Below, piece after piece: positions 9,073 through 19,100 of a stretch of DNA of 64,000 bases. The position numbers and the translations under genes are program-made. The stretch lies in NCBI RefSeq assembly GCF_016865235.1, contig NZ_CP064030.1, forward strand, positions 3,348,001-3,412,000, given 5' to 3'. The notes beneath the pieces were generated by a model that saw nothing but the letters and a program-made list of their open reading frames with translations, made no database searches and was not told the origin of the DNA. The DNA comes from Dyella caseinilytica. GTDB taxonomy: Bacteria; Pseudomonadota; Gammaproteobacteria; Xanthomonadales; Rhodanobacteraceae. Positions within the stretch are counted from its first letter, which is position 1. Each line of letters starts with the position of its first letter.

Positions 9073-9582
9073 TTACATCTGCACGTAGCGGACCGTAGCG
9101 TCGGTCGGCTTCAGCACGTCATCGACGCGCTGCTCGTCAGCCTTGTCGCCGATCACCAGGATAATCACGCCCTTCATCGAACCGGGTTTGGCATCCTTGA
9201 AGGCTTGGGTGACGAGGTCGGCCGTCTTGCCCGAATCCGCACCACCGATCGCCACCAGGTTACCCGGCAGAATGCCGCGGGCCACGATGTCCTGCACGTT
9301 GCTGAGCTGGCGATCCTGAGCGTCCTTGGCGTCATCGCTGTCGCCAGCCGGCACGAGGTAGGCATACGGCTGCGGTGCGGTCATGCCCTGCATGTTGTCC
9401 TGCACGATCTGGCCCAGATAAGCGTTCCAGCCCTTGGAGTCGTTCGGATCGGTAGGCTTGGTGGGCTTCTGAGGCTGTGCCGCTGCCTGCTGCTGGTTGT
9501 CGCCGCCGTTGTTGTTGCACGCGGACAGTGCCAGGCAGCCGGTCAACGCGAGGGCGGTGGCGATGAGAGTGAGTTTACGCAT
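9073..9582 (-). CDS. predicted lipoprotein, unknown function
   Basis: A 169-residue protein starting at 9582 (MRKLTLIATALALTGC). Two candidate lipobox cysteines are C16 (LTGC) and C22 (LSAC); the latter is followed by a low-complexity Asn/Gln/Ala/Pro stretch typical of lipoprotein linkers. The mature part contains NAYLGQIVQDNMQGM and GVIILVIGDKADEQRVDDVL, the latter with a small alpha/beta-like pattern. I do not recognise a named domain. The start overlaps the end of coaD by eight bases. A longer frame opening at 9693 lies inside coaD and would lose the signal peptide, so it was not used. Confidence 0.82.
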   Translation of the reverse strand: MRKLTLIATALALTGCLALSACNNNGGDNQQQAAAQPQKPTKPTDPNDSKGWNAYLGQIVQDNMQGMTAPQPYAYLVPAGDSDDAKDAQDRQLSNVQDIVARGILPGNLVAIGGADSGKTADLVTQAFKDAKPGSMKGVIILVIGDKADEQRVDDVLKPTDATVRYVQM

Positions 9583-10114
9583 AGTTATCCCCTTCGGTTT
9601 CGGGTTGCTTTTTGTGCCAGCGCTGCCGCATGGCCTGTTGGACCGCAGGATGCACGAAACCGGAGATGTCACCACCAAGGCGACCGATCTCACGCACCAG
9701 CGAGGACGAAATAAAGCTGTATTGCTCGGCCGGCGTCAAGAATAACGTTTCGACCTTGGGAATGAGATGACGATTCATGCTCGCCAGCTGGAATTCGTAT
9801 TCGAAATCCGAGACGGCGCGCAGCCCGCGGATGATCACACCTGCACCAATGTCGTTCACGAACTGGGCCAGCAGGCAATCGAAGCCGCGCACTTCCACGT
9901 TCGGCAGGTCCGCCAGCGCGAGACGCGCCAGCGAAATGCGCTCCTGCAAGGTGAAACCAGGCCCCTTGCCCTTGTTGGGGCTCTCCGCCACGGCAACAAC
10001 GATGCGTTCGAACAAGGGCGCAGCACGCGCGACGAGATCAGCATGGCCGTTGGTAATCGGGTCGAAGGTGCCCGGATAGACGGCGAGGCGGGTGTTTACC
10101 AGCGGCATGTTCAC
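9575..10114 (-). CDS. coaD: pantetheine-phosphate adenylyltransferase
   Basis: A 179-residue nucleotidyltransferase that transfers AMP from ATP to 4'-phosphopantetheine, the penultimate step of coenzyme A synthesis. Diagnostic motifs are YPGTFDPITNGH (residues 13-24, with the TxGH ATP-binding signature), VIIRGLRAVSDFEYEFQLASMNR, and the C-terminal YSFISSSLVREI. An alternative ATG two codons in (10108) is possible. It follows rsmD with a 46-base gap, a pairing common in proteobacteria, and reads into the lipoprotein gene. Confidence 0.96.
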   Translation of the reverse strand: MNMPLVNTRLAVYPGTFDPITNGHADLVARAAPLFERIVVAVAESPNKGKGPGFTLQERISLARLALADLPNVEVRGFDCLLAQFVNDIGAGVIIRGLRAVSDFEYEFQLASMNRHLIPKVETLFLTPAEQYSFISSSLVREIGRLGGDISGFVHPAVQQAMRQRWHKKQPETEGDNYA

Positions 10115-10160
10115 GAAAACAACTTCGCGGGGGAAAGTGGTATTAGCTTAACGGAACACT

Positions 10161-10718
10161 TCATATGCGGCGATAGAGCGCATAGCGGACCTCGCCGGCC
10201 TGCCCTTCGCGGTGCAGCAACCAGTTTGCAGGCAAGTCGGGCGCATGCCCGCGCGGCGATTCCACATAGATCTGCGCGGCGACCGCAAGCCAGCCGCCGT
10301 CTTCCAGCTTGCGCGCCAACGGCGCCCACAATTGCTGGGCAAACGGCGGGTCCAGAAAGACCAGGCCAAACGGCTGCGGCTCACGCTGCAGAAAACGCAC
10401 AGCGTCCACGCCGGCCACGTCGCCAGCCTCAGCCTTCAAGCGGGTCAGATTGCCGCGCAAGGCATCGGCCACCGACGCATCCGGCTCCACGAACTGCACC
10501 GCGCCTGCGCCACGAGATATCGCTTCGATCCCCAGCGCACCGGTTCCCGCACACAGATCCAGAGCCCGCACCCCAGCCAGGGTGGGCGCCAGCCAGTTGA
10601 ACAGGGTCTCACGGACACGCTCAGAGGTCGGGCGCAGTCCAGGAAGATCGGGCACATTCAGGCGCGAATTGCGCAAGTGGCCGCCAATAATACGAATACG
10701 CCCGGGCGCAGCCTTCAT
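10161..10718 (-). CDS. rsmD: 16S rRNA (guanine(966)-N(2))-methyltransferase
   Basis: A 185-residue SAM-dependent methyltransferase. It begins with GRIRIIGGHLRNSRLNVPDLPGLRPTSERVRETLFNWL-type sequence, the RsmD signature. The SAM-binding motif DLCAGTGALGIEA follows near residues 54-66, and the catalytic LVFLDPPF near residues 116-123 (the N6/N2 methyltransferase 'DPPF' box). It modifies G966 of 16S rRNA during 30S assembly. Divergent from ftsY, the usual arrangement in gammaproteobacteria, with about 73 bases between the two starts. Confidence 0.95.
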   Translation of the reverse strand: MKAAPGRIRIIGGHLRNSRLNVPDLPGLRPTSERVRETLFNWLAPTLAGVRALDLCAGTGALGIEAISRGAGAVQFVEPDASVADALRGNLTRLKAEAGDVAGVDAVRFLQREPQPFGLVFLDPPFAQQLWAPLARKLEDGGWLAVAAQIYVESPRGHAPDLPANWLLHREGQAGEVRYALYRRI

Positions 10719-10791
10719 GCACAGGCGCCCTCAGCGGACAGTACGGGTCGGGGTGATAGCATTCGCCTATTGTCTTTGAATCCCACGCCCC

Positions 10792-11865
10792 ATGCTCAAA
10801 TTTTGGAAGAAGAAGCCGGCCGAGAACGGCACCGGGGATAACGAGGAAGCAGCTAGTCAAGCGCCGGCCGAGGCTACCGCGCCCGAAGCGCCGGTCGTCC
10901 AGCCGGATCCCGGCCCTGTCGCTGCTGACGCCGCCATCGAATCCCCCGTGAAGCGCAGCTGGCGCGAGCGCCTCTCCGGCAGCACGTTCGCCCGCGGCAT
11001 TTCCTCGCTGTTCTCCCGTCATCCAAAGCTGGACGACGATCTGCTCGACGAGTTGGAAACTACCCTGATCACCGCCGACGTGGGCATTGAGACCAGCACC
11101 AGCCTGGTCGAAAACCTGCGCAAGCGTATGCACAAGCGCGAGTTCGCTGATGCCGGTGCCTTGCTGCAAGCACTGCGGCAAGAACTGATCGTCCTGCTGA
11201 AACCGGTGCAACGCCCGCTGGAAATCAACGGACGCCGGCCGTTCGTGGTGCTCACGGTTGGCATCAACGGCGTGGGCAAGACCACAACGATTGGCAAGCT
11301 CGCCAGGAAATGGCGCGACGAAGGCCGGCAGGTGTTGCTGGCAGCCGGCGATACATTCCGCGCCGCGGCGGTGGAGCAACTCAAAACCTGGGGCGATCGC
11401 AACCAGGTACCCGTGATCTCGCAAGGCCAGAATGCCGATGCGGCCAGCGTGATTTTCGATGCGCTGCAGGCTGCCCGCTCACGCAACGCCGATGTGCTGG
11501 TCGCCGATACCGCTGGCCGCTTGCACACCCAAGGCGGCCTGATGGATGAACTGGGCAAGATCGCGCGCGTGCTCAAGAAGCTCGATGCCGATGCACCGCA
11601 TGAAGTGCTGATGGTGATCGACGGCACCACTGGCCAAAACGCGGTAAATCAGGTGCGGCAATTCCGGCAGATCGTCGGCGTTACCGGACTGGTGGTCACC
11701 AAGCTCGATGGCACGGCCAAGGGCGGCGTGGTGTTTGCGCTGGCGCGCGAATTTGGTCTGCCGATCCGCTTTGTCGGTCTGGGTGAAACCGCCACGGATC
11801 TGCGCGTGTTCGACGCGGAAGCCTACGTCGACGGCCTGCTTCCCAACGAGTTCGTACGCACCTGA
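10792..11865 (+). CDS. ftsY: signal recognition particle receptor FtsY
   Basis: A 357-residue SRP GTPase. A short Ala/Pro/Glu-rich A domain (residues 1-60) precedes the N domain (about 65-145) and the G domain. GTPase motifs are GINGVGKTT (G1, from residue 157), the insertion-box region DTFRAAAVEQL, DTAGRLHTQ (G3) and TKLDGTAKGG (G4). It docks the ribosome-SRP complex at the inner membrane. The stop and the next start overlap by one base (TGATG). Confidence 0.96.
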   Translation: MLKFWKKKPAENGTGDNEEAASQAPAEATAPEAPVVQPDPGPVAADAAIESPVKRSWRERLSGSTFARGISSLFSRHPKLDDDLLDELETTLITADVGIETSTSLVENLRKRMHKREFADAGALLQALRQELIVLLKPVQRPLEINGRRPFVVLTVGINGVGKTTTIGKLARKWRDEGRQVLLAAGDTFRAAAVEQLKTWGDRNQVPVISQGQNADAASVIFDALQAARSRNADVLVADTAGRLHTQGGLMDELGKIARVLKKLDADAPHEVLMVIDGTTGQNAVNQVRQFRQIVGVTGLVVTKLDGTAKGGVVFALAREFGLPIRFVGLGETATDLRVFDAEAYVDGLLPNEFVRT

Positions 11866-12953
11866 TGACCCTGCCGCGCCCGCTGCGATTGCTGCTAATC
11901 GTCGTCGCCAGCGTGTTTGGCGGCATCGCGCTCACTGTGTTGGCCGCACTCTACTTGTTGCTGCAGCCCGACCGTTTCACAGCGATGCTCAAGCAGCAGG
12001 CCAGTGATGCCGGGCTGGAACTCACACTGTCGAGTCCGGCCAGTCCCACGCTATTCCCACGACCGGCCCTGCAGTTGGAAGGCATCACGCTGGTCGCCCG
12101 CGATACCGGTTCGGGCGGTGCATTGAACATGCCCATCTTGCTTGCCGCGAACGGACGGCTTGTATTGCCGTGGCACACGTTGTTCGGTGGTCCGATGGTG
12201 ATTTCACGCATGCAGATCAATTCGCCTCGCGTAGATCTGGATGCGCTGCAGGCGTGGCTGATGTCGCTGCCCCCGCAATCGACCGCGGTGCCGGAACAGA
12301 TTCCGCTTATCGTCACAGGCGTACGTATTCGCAACGGCAGCGTGGTGGAAAACAACAGTCAGTGGCTGGATGGCGTTTCGCTCGATACGGGACGCCTTGC
12401 GCCAGGACAACCGTTCGGCATCAATCTGTCCGGCAAGGAAACCGACGGCACGCCACTGCAATTGCAAGTGTCGATGGTGCCCAGCATTGCCGGCGGCACC
12501 TTGATGCTGAACAACATGACCGTGCATGCCGCCGACAGCAGTGCAACGGAACTTAATCTCGTTGGCCACGCACGTTGGTCTGGCGGCAACCATATCGCTG
12601 CACAGTTGCAGGGCAAGTTCAGCCTGGCCGGTGATGGCATCTACGATGCTGCCGTGCTCCTTGCACCTGCCACACAAAACAAGCCGCCGCTGCTGCATAT
12701 CAAGCTGCTAGGCAAAGACAATCACGTCGATCTCGAACTGTCGCCGCTCGCGCTGGCGCAATGGTGGAACCAGTTAGCCAACCCACAAGGCCCACAGCTT
12801 TCTGCTCCTCCCGGCAACGGGCAGATCGACATGGCGAAGCTCGACATCGGCGGCATCCACATCGATGGCCTGAGCGTACAAACCGGCAATGCCGTACCGG
12901 CCAGCGCCAGCAGTGCCGCCACCCCCGCTCAGCCTGACGCACCGCATCCGTGA
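11865..12953 (+). CDS. AsmA-like membrane-anchored protein
   Basis: A 362-residue protein with an N-terminal membrane segment (about residues 6-31: LLLIVVASVFGGIALTVLAALYLLL). An AsmA-type N-terminal domain follows, seen in the pattern 'LKQQASDAGLELTLSSPASPTLFPRPALQLEGITLVARDT' and later FGGPMVISRMQINSPRVDLDALQAWL. Much shorter than canonical AsmA (about 600 residues); this short form is common between ftsY and mutY-type genes in Xanthomonadales. The AsmA superfamily is linked to lipid transport to the outer membrane; the role here is inferred. The C-terminus is an Ala/Pro-rich tail. Overlaps mutY by four bases (GTGA). Confidence 0.8.
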   Translation: MTLPRPLRLLLIVVASVFGGIALTVLAALYLLLQPDRFTAMLKQQASDAGLELTLSSPASPTLFPRPALQLEGITLVARDTGSGGALNMPILLAANGRLVLPWHTLFGGPMVISRMQINSPRVDLDALQAWLMSLPPQSTAVPEQIPLIVTGVRIRNGSVVENNSQWLDGVSLDTGRLAPGQPFGINLSGKETDGTPLQLQVSMVPSIAGGTLMLNNMTVHAADSSATELNLVGHARWSGGNHIAAQLQGKFSLAGDGIYDAAVLLAPATQNKPPLLHIKLLGKDNHVDLELSPLALAQWWNQLANPQGPQLSAPPGNGQIDMAKLDIGGIHIDGLSVQTGNAVPASASSAATPAQPDAPHP

Positions 12954-14020
12954 CGCCATTCGCCAACGCCCTGCTCGCCTGGTTCGACCGCCACGGCCGG
13001 CACGACCTTCCCTGGCAGCATCCGCGCGATGCCTATCGCGTTTGGCTGTCCGAGATCATGTTGCAGCAAACGCAGGTCGTCACGGTCATTCCCTATTTCC
13101 AACGCTTCGTCGCCAAACTTCCAAGCTTGCGCGACCTCGCTGCAGCCGACGAAGACACGGTACTGGCCTTGTGGTCCGGCCTTGGCTATTACCGGCGCGC
13201 GCGCTTTTTACACAAAGCGGCACAGTTGTGCGTTGATCAACACAAAGGCGAATTGCCACGCGATTTCGATGCGCTGACAGCGCTCCCCGGCATTGGCCGC
13301 TCCACCGCTGGCGCGATACTCGCCCAGGCCTACGGATTGCGCCATCCCATCCTCGACGGCAATGTGAAACGCGTGCTGACACGCCTCCACGGCATCGTCG
13401 GCCATCCCGGTGAGCGCGAGGTGGAAAAGCAGCTGTGGCTGCGCGCCGACGAACACACGCCTGCAGAACGCACGGCGGATTACACGCAAGCGATCATGGA
13501 TCTCGGCGCCACGGTATGCGCACGCACGCGCCCGTTATGCGCTGCCTGCCCGGCGCAGGCCGATTGCGTTGCCTATCGCGACCATCTCACGACACAACTG
13601 CCGACACCGAAACCCGGCAAGGCCATCCCCACACGCAGTACCGTGATGCTGATCTTGCGCGATGCCGAAGGCCGCGTGCTATTGCAGCGGCGTGGTACGC
13701 AAGGTGTTTGGTCAGGCCTGTGGAGTCTGCCCGAAGCCGAAGACAGCGACAGCGCCTGGCGCGAAGCACAGCGCCACGCACAGATCGACGACGCCCAATC
13801 ACTCACCGCCTTCATGCACGTCTTCAGTCACTATCGGCTGCAGATCCAGCCACTGCTCTTCGACCACGCAGCGCCCGCGCGCGTAATCGCCGATAATGCT
13901 GATCTTCGCTGGTATGCAGCCACTGACCTGCCAGCACTCGGTCTGCCCGCTCCCGTGCGCTCCCTGTTGACGGGATTGCCGGAACGCACTGAGTCATCAT
14001 TGACGAACGAAGAGAATTAA
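12950..14020 (+). CDS. mutY: adenine DNA glycosylase MutY
   Basis: A 356-residue A/G-specific glycosylase that removes adenine opposite 8-oxoguanine. Catalytic residues are E35 in LSEIMLQQTQV and D135 in LDGNVKRVL after the helix-hairpin-helix LPGIGRSTAGAI. The iron-sulfur loop is C189-x6-C196-x2-C199-x5-C205. A C-terminal Nudix-like domain (from about residue 220) reads 8-oxoG. The start codon is GTG at 12950, overlapping the upstream stop (GTGA), which supports translational coupling. Confidence 0.96.
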   Translation: MTPFANALLAWFDRHGRHDLPWQHPRDAYRVWLSEIMLQQTQVVTVIPYFQRFVAKLPSLRDLAAADEDTVLALWSGLGYYRRARFLHKAAQLCVDQHKGELPRDFDALTALPGIGRSTAGAILAQAYGLRHPILDGNVKRVLTRLHGIVGHPGEREVEKQLWLRADEHTPAERTADYTQAIMDLGATVCARTRPLCAACPAQADCVAYRDHLTTQLPTPKPGKAIPTRSTVMLILRDAEGRVLLQRRGTQGVWSGLWSLPEAEDSDSAWREAQRHAQIDDAQSLTAFMHVFSHYRLQIQPLLFDHAAPARVIADNADLRWYAATDLPALGLPAPVRSLLTGLPERTESSLTNEEN

Positions 14021-14022
14021 CG

Positions 14023-14301
14023 ATGAGCCGCACGATTCATTGCGCCAAGCTGGATATCGACGCCGAAGGCCTGGACTTTGCCCCCTGGCCCGGCCCACTT
14101 GGTCAGCGTGTTTATGCCGAGATCTCCAAGCCCGCATGGCAACAATGGCTCGCCCACCAGACCATGCTGATCAACGAATACCGCCTCAACCCGCTGGACC
14201 CCAAATCTCGCCAATTCCTGGGCGCGGAAATGGAGAAATTCCTGTTCGGCGGCGAGGCCAAGAAGCCCGACGGCTACGTGGCCCCGGAAGCAGAGTCTTG
14301 A
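14023..14301 (+). CDS. yggX: oxidative damage protection / Fe(II)-trafficking protein YggX
   Basis: A 92-residue protein beginning MSRTIHCAKL; it matches the YggX family along its length (PWPGPLGQRVYAEISKPAWQQWLAHQTMLINEYRLNPLDP...FL). A single conserved Cys (C7) is present. YggX protects iron-sulfur enzymes and limits iron-driven damage. The mutY-yggX order, three bases apart here, is conserved in gammaproteobacteria and fits a shared role in oxidative stress. The stop codon lies inside the -35 hexamer of the downstream tRNA promoter. Confidence 0.95.
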   Translation: MSRTIHCAKLDIDAEGLDFAPWPGPLGQRVYAEISKPAWQQWLAHQTMLINEYRLNPLDPKSRQFLGAEMEKFLFGGEAKKPDGYVAPEAES

Positions 14302-14326
14302 CGACGGACGCCTCATCCGATTTAAT
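14298..14326 (+). promoter_or_regulatory. sigma-70 promoter of tRNA-Phe
   Basis: TTGACG at 14298-14303 and TTTAAT at 14321-14326 are separated by exactly 17 bases. A GC-rich discriminator (GTGCGGC) follows, as expected for stringently controlled stable RNA genes. The mature tRNA begins 22 bases after the -10 element. The -35 hexamer overlaps the yggX stop codon. Confidence 0.75.
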
Positions 14327-14348
14327 GTGCGGCTCAACGTAACACCCT

Positions 14349-14424
14349 GGCCGGGTAGCTCAGTTGGTAGAGCAGGGGATTGAAAATCCCCGTGTCGGCG
14401 GTTCGATTCCGTCCCCGGCCACCA
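14349..14424 (+). tRNA. tRNA-Phe (anticodon GAA)
   Basis: A 76-base cloverleaf folds cleanly. Acceptor stem GGCCGGG pairs with CCCGGCC, U8 and A9 follow, the D-stem is GCTC/GAGC, and the anticodon stem GGGGA/TCCCC encloses the loop TTGAAAA with anticodon GAA. The variable loop is GTGTC, the T-arm is GGCGG-TTCGATT-CCGTC, and the discriminator A is followed by an encoded CCA end (14422-14424). It decodes UUC/UUU. Confidence 0.97.
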
Positions 14425-14440
14425 TTAGATCCAATGATTT

Positions 14441-14468
14441 AGCCCACTCCACCCGAGTGGGCTTTTTC
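14441..14468 (+). terminator. Rho-independent terminator after tRNA-Phe
   Basis: AGCCCACTC (14441-14449) pairs with GAGTGGGCT (14455-14463) across a CACCC loop, followed by TTTTTCG. It sits 16 bases after the encoded CCA end, as expected for a tRNA transcription unit. Confidence 0.85.
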
Positions 14469-14712
14469 GTTGTGCCGCCGGTGTGTAGCCACGGTCACCT
14501 GCGCAGCAAAATCAGGCGCATTTATGCTGCACGCATGCCGTACCCCACCGACGCGATCGCGCGACCCTGTAACGGCGATGCGCATCTCAACCGCCCTCCG
14601 CCCCCTACCTTGAAGTGGGCAGATCGCGGATGAACAAGCGGCGGCCCCTCAAGTTTCAGAGCATGATGTCGTTAGGTCTCTGGGCTCAATCAAGTTAGCC
14701 CTAACTCGACCG

Positions 14713-15444
14713 ATGAAACAGAAATTAAAGAAGCGGCCCCAAAAGAAGAAGGCACAGCCCGTATCCAGTCCGAAACTCTCTTCGCTTTTGGCTAAGGGAG
14801 GCTCTCGGTTAAAGGGACTATTGTTGGCTTTGGGGTTGATAGCCGTGGTGCCAACGGCGATCTATGAATGGGTGACGGGCGAGATCTCATTAGCCTATGA
14901 CAAGGCTGATGGACGTGCTTACGCCTTCACGCTAACCAACACCAGCCCGGTTGATCAGGACATCACATCCTTCCGCATCAGCTTACCCAAGCAGAACCTC
15001 GCTTACATCACCACCGAACCGGTCTTGGCAACAACCCATCCGGACGGCACCACGACGATGCCAGGCGGCAATTCGATCTGGGTCCCGGCTGCAGAATTTA
15101 CGCAGTTGGACCACCAAACCATCCCTGCCAAAAGCACCCGCTCGTTTGATATCCCACCCCTGTCGAGTCGCGCTTATGCAGAGCCGGACGCGATGATGGT
15201 GTATGTCCACTATGCGTGGACTCCAACGAATAAAACCTTAGCCCTCTTGGCAAGGTGGTCGATGGCGCTGCACCTGATTGTTCAAGAGAAAACCATTCGC
15301 TACGTGGTGCTGCGTAACGTTTGGAACATCTCGCCGACCGATGACCCGACGGAAGCTTTGCGCGAGATGTGCAGGGATGACGATCAAGCTGACAAAGGTC
15401 CTGCGTGCGCAAGCCTCCATAAGAAGGCACCGGCAGCACTTTGA
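14713..15444 (+). CDS. hypothetical membrane-anchored protein
   Basis: A 243-residue protein of unknown family. A very basic N-terminus (KQKLKKRPQKKK) precedes one hydrophobic segment at about residues 34-50 (KGLLLALGLIAVVPTAIY), giving a probable N-in/C-out single-span topology. The following 130 residues look like a beta-sandwich (alternating hydrophobic pattern in YAFTLTNTSPVDQDITSFRI and STRSFDIPPLSSRAY). The tail is charged and carries two cysteines. Base composition is less GC-rich than its neighbours, and it lies directly downstream of a tRNA gene, so acquisition is plausible. No partner genes are recognisable. Confidence 0.7.
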   Translation: MKQKLKKRPQKKKAQPVSSPKLSSLLAKGGSRLKGLLLALGLIAVVPTAIYEWVTGEISLAYDKADGRAYAFTLTNTSPVDQDITSFRISLPKQNLAYITTEPVLATTHPDGTTTMPGGNSIWVPAAEFTQLDHQTIPAKSTRSFDIPPLSSRAYAEPDAMMVYVHYAWTPTNKTLALLARWSMALHLIVQEKTIRYVVLRNVWNISPTDDPTEALREMCRDDDQADKGPACASLHKKAPAAL

Positions 15445-15541
15445 CCCCGTGCTCGCGAAGGTAAGTTCCCTATCAACTCGGGCTAATTGCAAGTGAAGAT
15501 CACCTGTCACTCACTAGGGCGACCTACTCAAATCAGATCAT

Positions 15542-15757
15542 TTACTGGGCATCCAGACATGAACAAGCTGCGAGGGAATCACGCATATCTCCGCTCGTGT
15601 TTTCATCCGTATGCTGACAGGACTTTTTCCAGCACAGGCGTAACTGACGACGTCTGCTTGGCGAAACGAATAAATATCTATTCAAGCTTTCCAGAAACAC
15701 CGCTTGCTGCGCTTCACTTAGATCACTGAAGCCCAGCAGGAGCGAGTCGACTTCCAT
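15542..15757 (-). CDS. possible small hypothetical protein
   Basis: A 71-residue frame from the ATG at 15757. The first 45 residues look protein-like: MEVDSLLLGFSDLSEAQQ continuing into an amphipathic helix (FLESLNRYLF) and a basic segment (SPSRRRQLRLCWKK). The C-terminus is less convincing. No strong ribosome-binding site precedes the ATG; a TTG at 15814 would extend it by 19 residues. It is the only coding candidate in 15445-16177. The rest of that 733-base stretch shows no gene, RNA or repeat that I can support. Confidence 0.35.
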   Translation of the reverse strand: MEVDSLLLGFSDLSEAQQAVFLESLNRYLFVSPSRRRQLRLCWKKSCQHTDENTSGDMRDSLAACSCLDAQ

Positions 15758-16177
15758 TTCATTAGACTCTTTCACTTCCTTCCACTCACTTGTTTGCGCT
15801 GAACGCTGAACCAAACGCCACGTGATGTAAGCGTAACTTTACAGGCCTAGAGTGCCATCAGACTCAGCCGAATAGTGAGGTGCAAAGACGTACCGATGCC
15901 CACACTTAGGCATCGTGCTTTGAGCAGACTAGCCATGAAATCGAATGAAGCGACCAGATCATCGCGCGCCCATGTGACGCGCTAGATGTCGGAGGAAAGC
16001 AAACTTCCTGCGATCTGACAGAAATTGTCCGCGTAAAGGCAAGCAATCTGGGCGGCGCACGTCAATGTAACCATCTGGCCTTATCGCCACTATCGGACCG
16101 TTCTTAACTTAAGACGAAACCAGCGAATCAACCTCGACCGGAGTCTGCGCCCTAAATCTCGTCATGTGCATGAGCTT

Positions 16178-19100
16178 TCATGACTCGGAGAGATCCGCTT
16201 CGAAACGATGGACCACATGATCAAGGGTTTCCAGCAACCGCGGCAGGTCACCTTCTACCGCGTAGGCATCTTCCTCGCGCAGCCTTGATTCCAACACCGA
16301 GCAAGCGTTGGCGGCATCGGATTCACCCAGCATCAGCAGTGCCCCCTTGAAGCCATGGATGATATCGATCAAGGCCTGGGTGTCGTGCTTCGCCATGGCG
16401 TCGCGCAAGGCGATCAAATCGCTTATCCCCTTGTCCACGAACACGCGTCGAACATGTGCCGGAAAGACCTTGCCTGCGGTTGGCGAAGGCGTCGCGTGCG
16501 GCGTTATCTCGATGCCGTTGGGGGCGTAACGGCTCAGTGCATCGTCCAGGCTGTCCAGCGTGAGCGGCTTGAGCAGCACATCCGAAATACCAACTTCCCG
16601 GCATCGCGCTATTTCGCTGGCCAGAGCCGTGGCAGTAATCGCGAGAATGGATAAATGTTTGTCACGCGCACGTAGCTGATGCGCCAGGTCATAACCGTTC
16701 ATCTGTGGCATATTGATGTCGGTGAGCACTGCCAGATATTTACCGGGAATCCATTTGACGAGCGCCGCCTCGCCATTTTCGGCAGCGTCAACCTCAAAAC
16801 CCAACTCCTGCAGCTGCTGCTGGATCAGCTCGCGGTTGACCGGATTATCTTCGACCAGAAGAATCCTGCCACGGCTGCCACGGGCCGACGGACGCTGGGG
16901 TTCAGCGTGCATCGGATGCGTGATCGTAGCTCTCGCCTTCGCCTGAAGAGCCGATAACAAGGCTTGGGTGTCGTAGCAGGAAACGAAAGTGATGTTATCG
17001 CGCAACTCCGGCACGAGCGGTCCATCTGCATAGGCGCGAACCACGTGCTGGTACCGCGCGATGAGTGCCCGCTCATCGTCTTCGTCCCACGTACCTGACG
17101 CACCGAAAGTCACCAGTACCTCGTCCACATGAGTGGCTTCCGTCAGCAGGTCACCAGGCTGTGCCGCGACGGTAACCGTTGCGCCCCACGCGGAAAGCAG
17201 TGATCCGATTTCAGTGCGCCATTCCGGTGCTGCGGAGAGAAGCGCAAGTCGACGACCACGCAGGGGTTCAAGCTTTTCAGCTGGCACATCCACCGGATCG
17301 ACGGGAAGATCCAGCGTGAAGACGCTGCCCACGCTTTCTGTGCTTTCAGCGTAGATGTCACCTCCCAAGAGCTGGCTCAGTTGACGACATAACGCCAAGC
17401 CCAGGCCGCTGCCGCCATAGCGACGGGCAATGCTGGCATCGGCCTGGGAAAAAGCCTCAAACAATTGGGAAAGCTGCTGAGCGGTCATGCCGATGCCCGA
17501 ATCGATCACCTGGAACCGCAGCCACAGCTGAGCTTGGGAAACAGCATTTCCCTTGGTAACACGCAGAATGATTCGTCCTGACTCGGTGAATTTCACCGCG
17601 TTGCTCAACAGGTTATTGAGCATCTGCCGAATACGGTGCACATCCGCCACATAACTCGCCGCCAATCCAGCCTCGACGGCGAAGTACAGTTTTACGCCCT
17701 TGCGTTGTGCCGCTGGCGCGTACAGCAGCGCCGCCTGCTCGATGAGCGGGCGCAACTGAAAAGTCACCGGATCGATATCCAGCTGACCGGCCTCGATCCG
17801 CGAAAAATCCAGCACGTCACTGATGATCGCGAGCAAGGCATCTGCAGACAGGCGAATGCGACCCAGCCGCTCACGCTGCGATGGCTCCAAAGGGGTCCGC
17901 CCCAGCAACTCCAGGTGACCAAGTACACCATTTAGCGGCGTGCGTATCTCGTGACTCATCGTCGCCACGAAATTGCTTTTCGCGCGACTCGCCGATTCCG
18001 CTGCGGCACGCGCCTGTTCGGAATCGCGCCGCGCACGGCGCAGGTTGTCCTCCAGTTCGGTCTGCGCAGTGATATCGCGCAATGCGCACACTTGCACAGC
18101 ACGATTTCGGTAATGCGCTGCCGATATGGCCACCTGCAGGTGCCGAGCGCGACCTTCCGGTAATTCAAGCACCCACGGAAATTCGTGTGACTCAGCGTCA
18201 CCAAGTGTTTTTACGCGCGCGATAAGCTGCCTAAACAGTGCTTCGGTTTCGGCAACGTCATCGGTACCAAGGACATGTCGCACCACGTCATTCTGCAGAA
18301 TCGACTTGCCTGATTCCGGATCGAGCAGACATAGCCCTACGGGCGACGTCTCGATGATGGTGCGATTCAGCGCTTCGCTTTCGTAGACCCGGGAAGCACC
18401 TTCCAGGGCCGGCACAAACACCCGGCGATCTATGCGCCATAGCAAGGCCCACAGCACCGCCAGAATCAACAAGGTCATTGCCGCGACTTTGGTTGCATGA
18501 GAACTCTCAGCAGCCACCACGTCGCGCCAGCTGTACATATGCACCATGGTCCAGTCCACGCCACGCAGCGGACCGGCAATCATGTAGATGCCATGCTCCC
18601 GCATCAGCACAGGTGCCAGCAGAGTGTCTTTCCAAAGCGAGCGGCTTTGCAGCAGCGGGAACAGTTCTGCCTGATGAAGCAAGGGAGACATATCTGCCTC
18701 CAGCACAACGTCCCCATCATGCGTGAATATCGCAAAAGCCCCCGGCGTCTCGGCTATCAAACGCTGCTTGAGGATAGCTATCGGTTCCAGGATTACGCGG
18801 CGAATATATACGTTGCCCTCATCCATAAACGTGATAACGCCGATCAGCGAGGGCTCACCGTTAAAAGGGTTCAGGCCGTAGTAAGACACCACTCGTCCGT
18901 CGCCTGAGCCTATTGCACCTTTTTGAGGGGACGCCGTCTTTCGAATGCGCGACTCGCCACGCATCAGCGCAGCGAATGCTTTCTCGCGACTGGAAACTTT
19001 CAGGGCGCTGAGCAATTGCGCCTCATCACGAAAACCCGCCACCGCAAGCAAGCTTCCAGACGGGTTGTAAACATAGGCACTCAGTTTTCCGGTCGACTGC

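Noticed and set aside
9582..9693. Longer start for the lipoprotein gene at 9693
   Set aside because: It would place 37 residues inside the coaD reading region before a perfectly good lipoprotein signal peptide.
15487..15729. 80-residue plus-strand frame in the tRNA-adjacent region
   Set aside because: No ribosome site, no conserved-looking pattern, and it is antisense to a better small candidate.
14349..16177. Possible integrase or att duplication beside tRNA-Phe
   Set aside because: No integrase gene and no second copy of the tRNA 3' end could be found in the window; island status remains a suspicion only.
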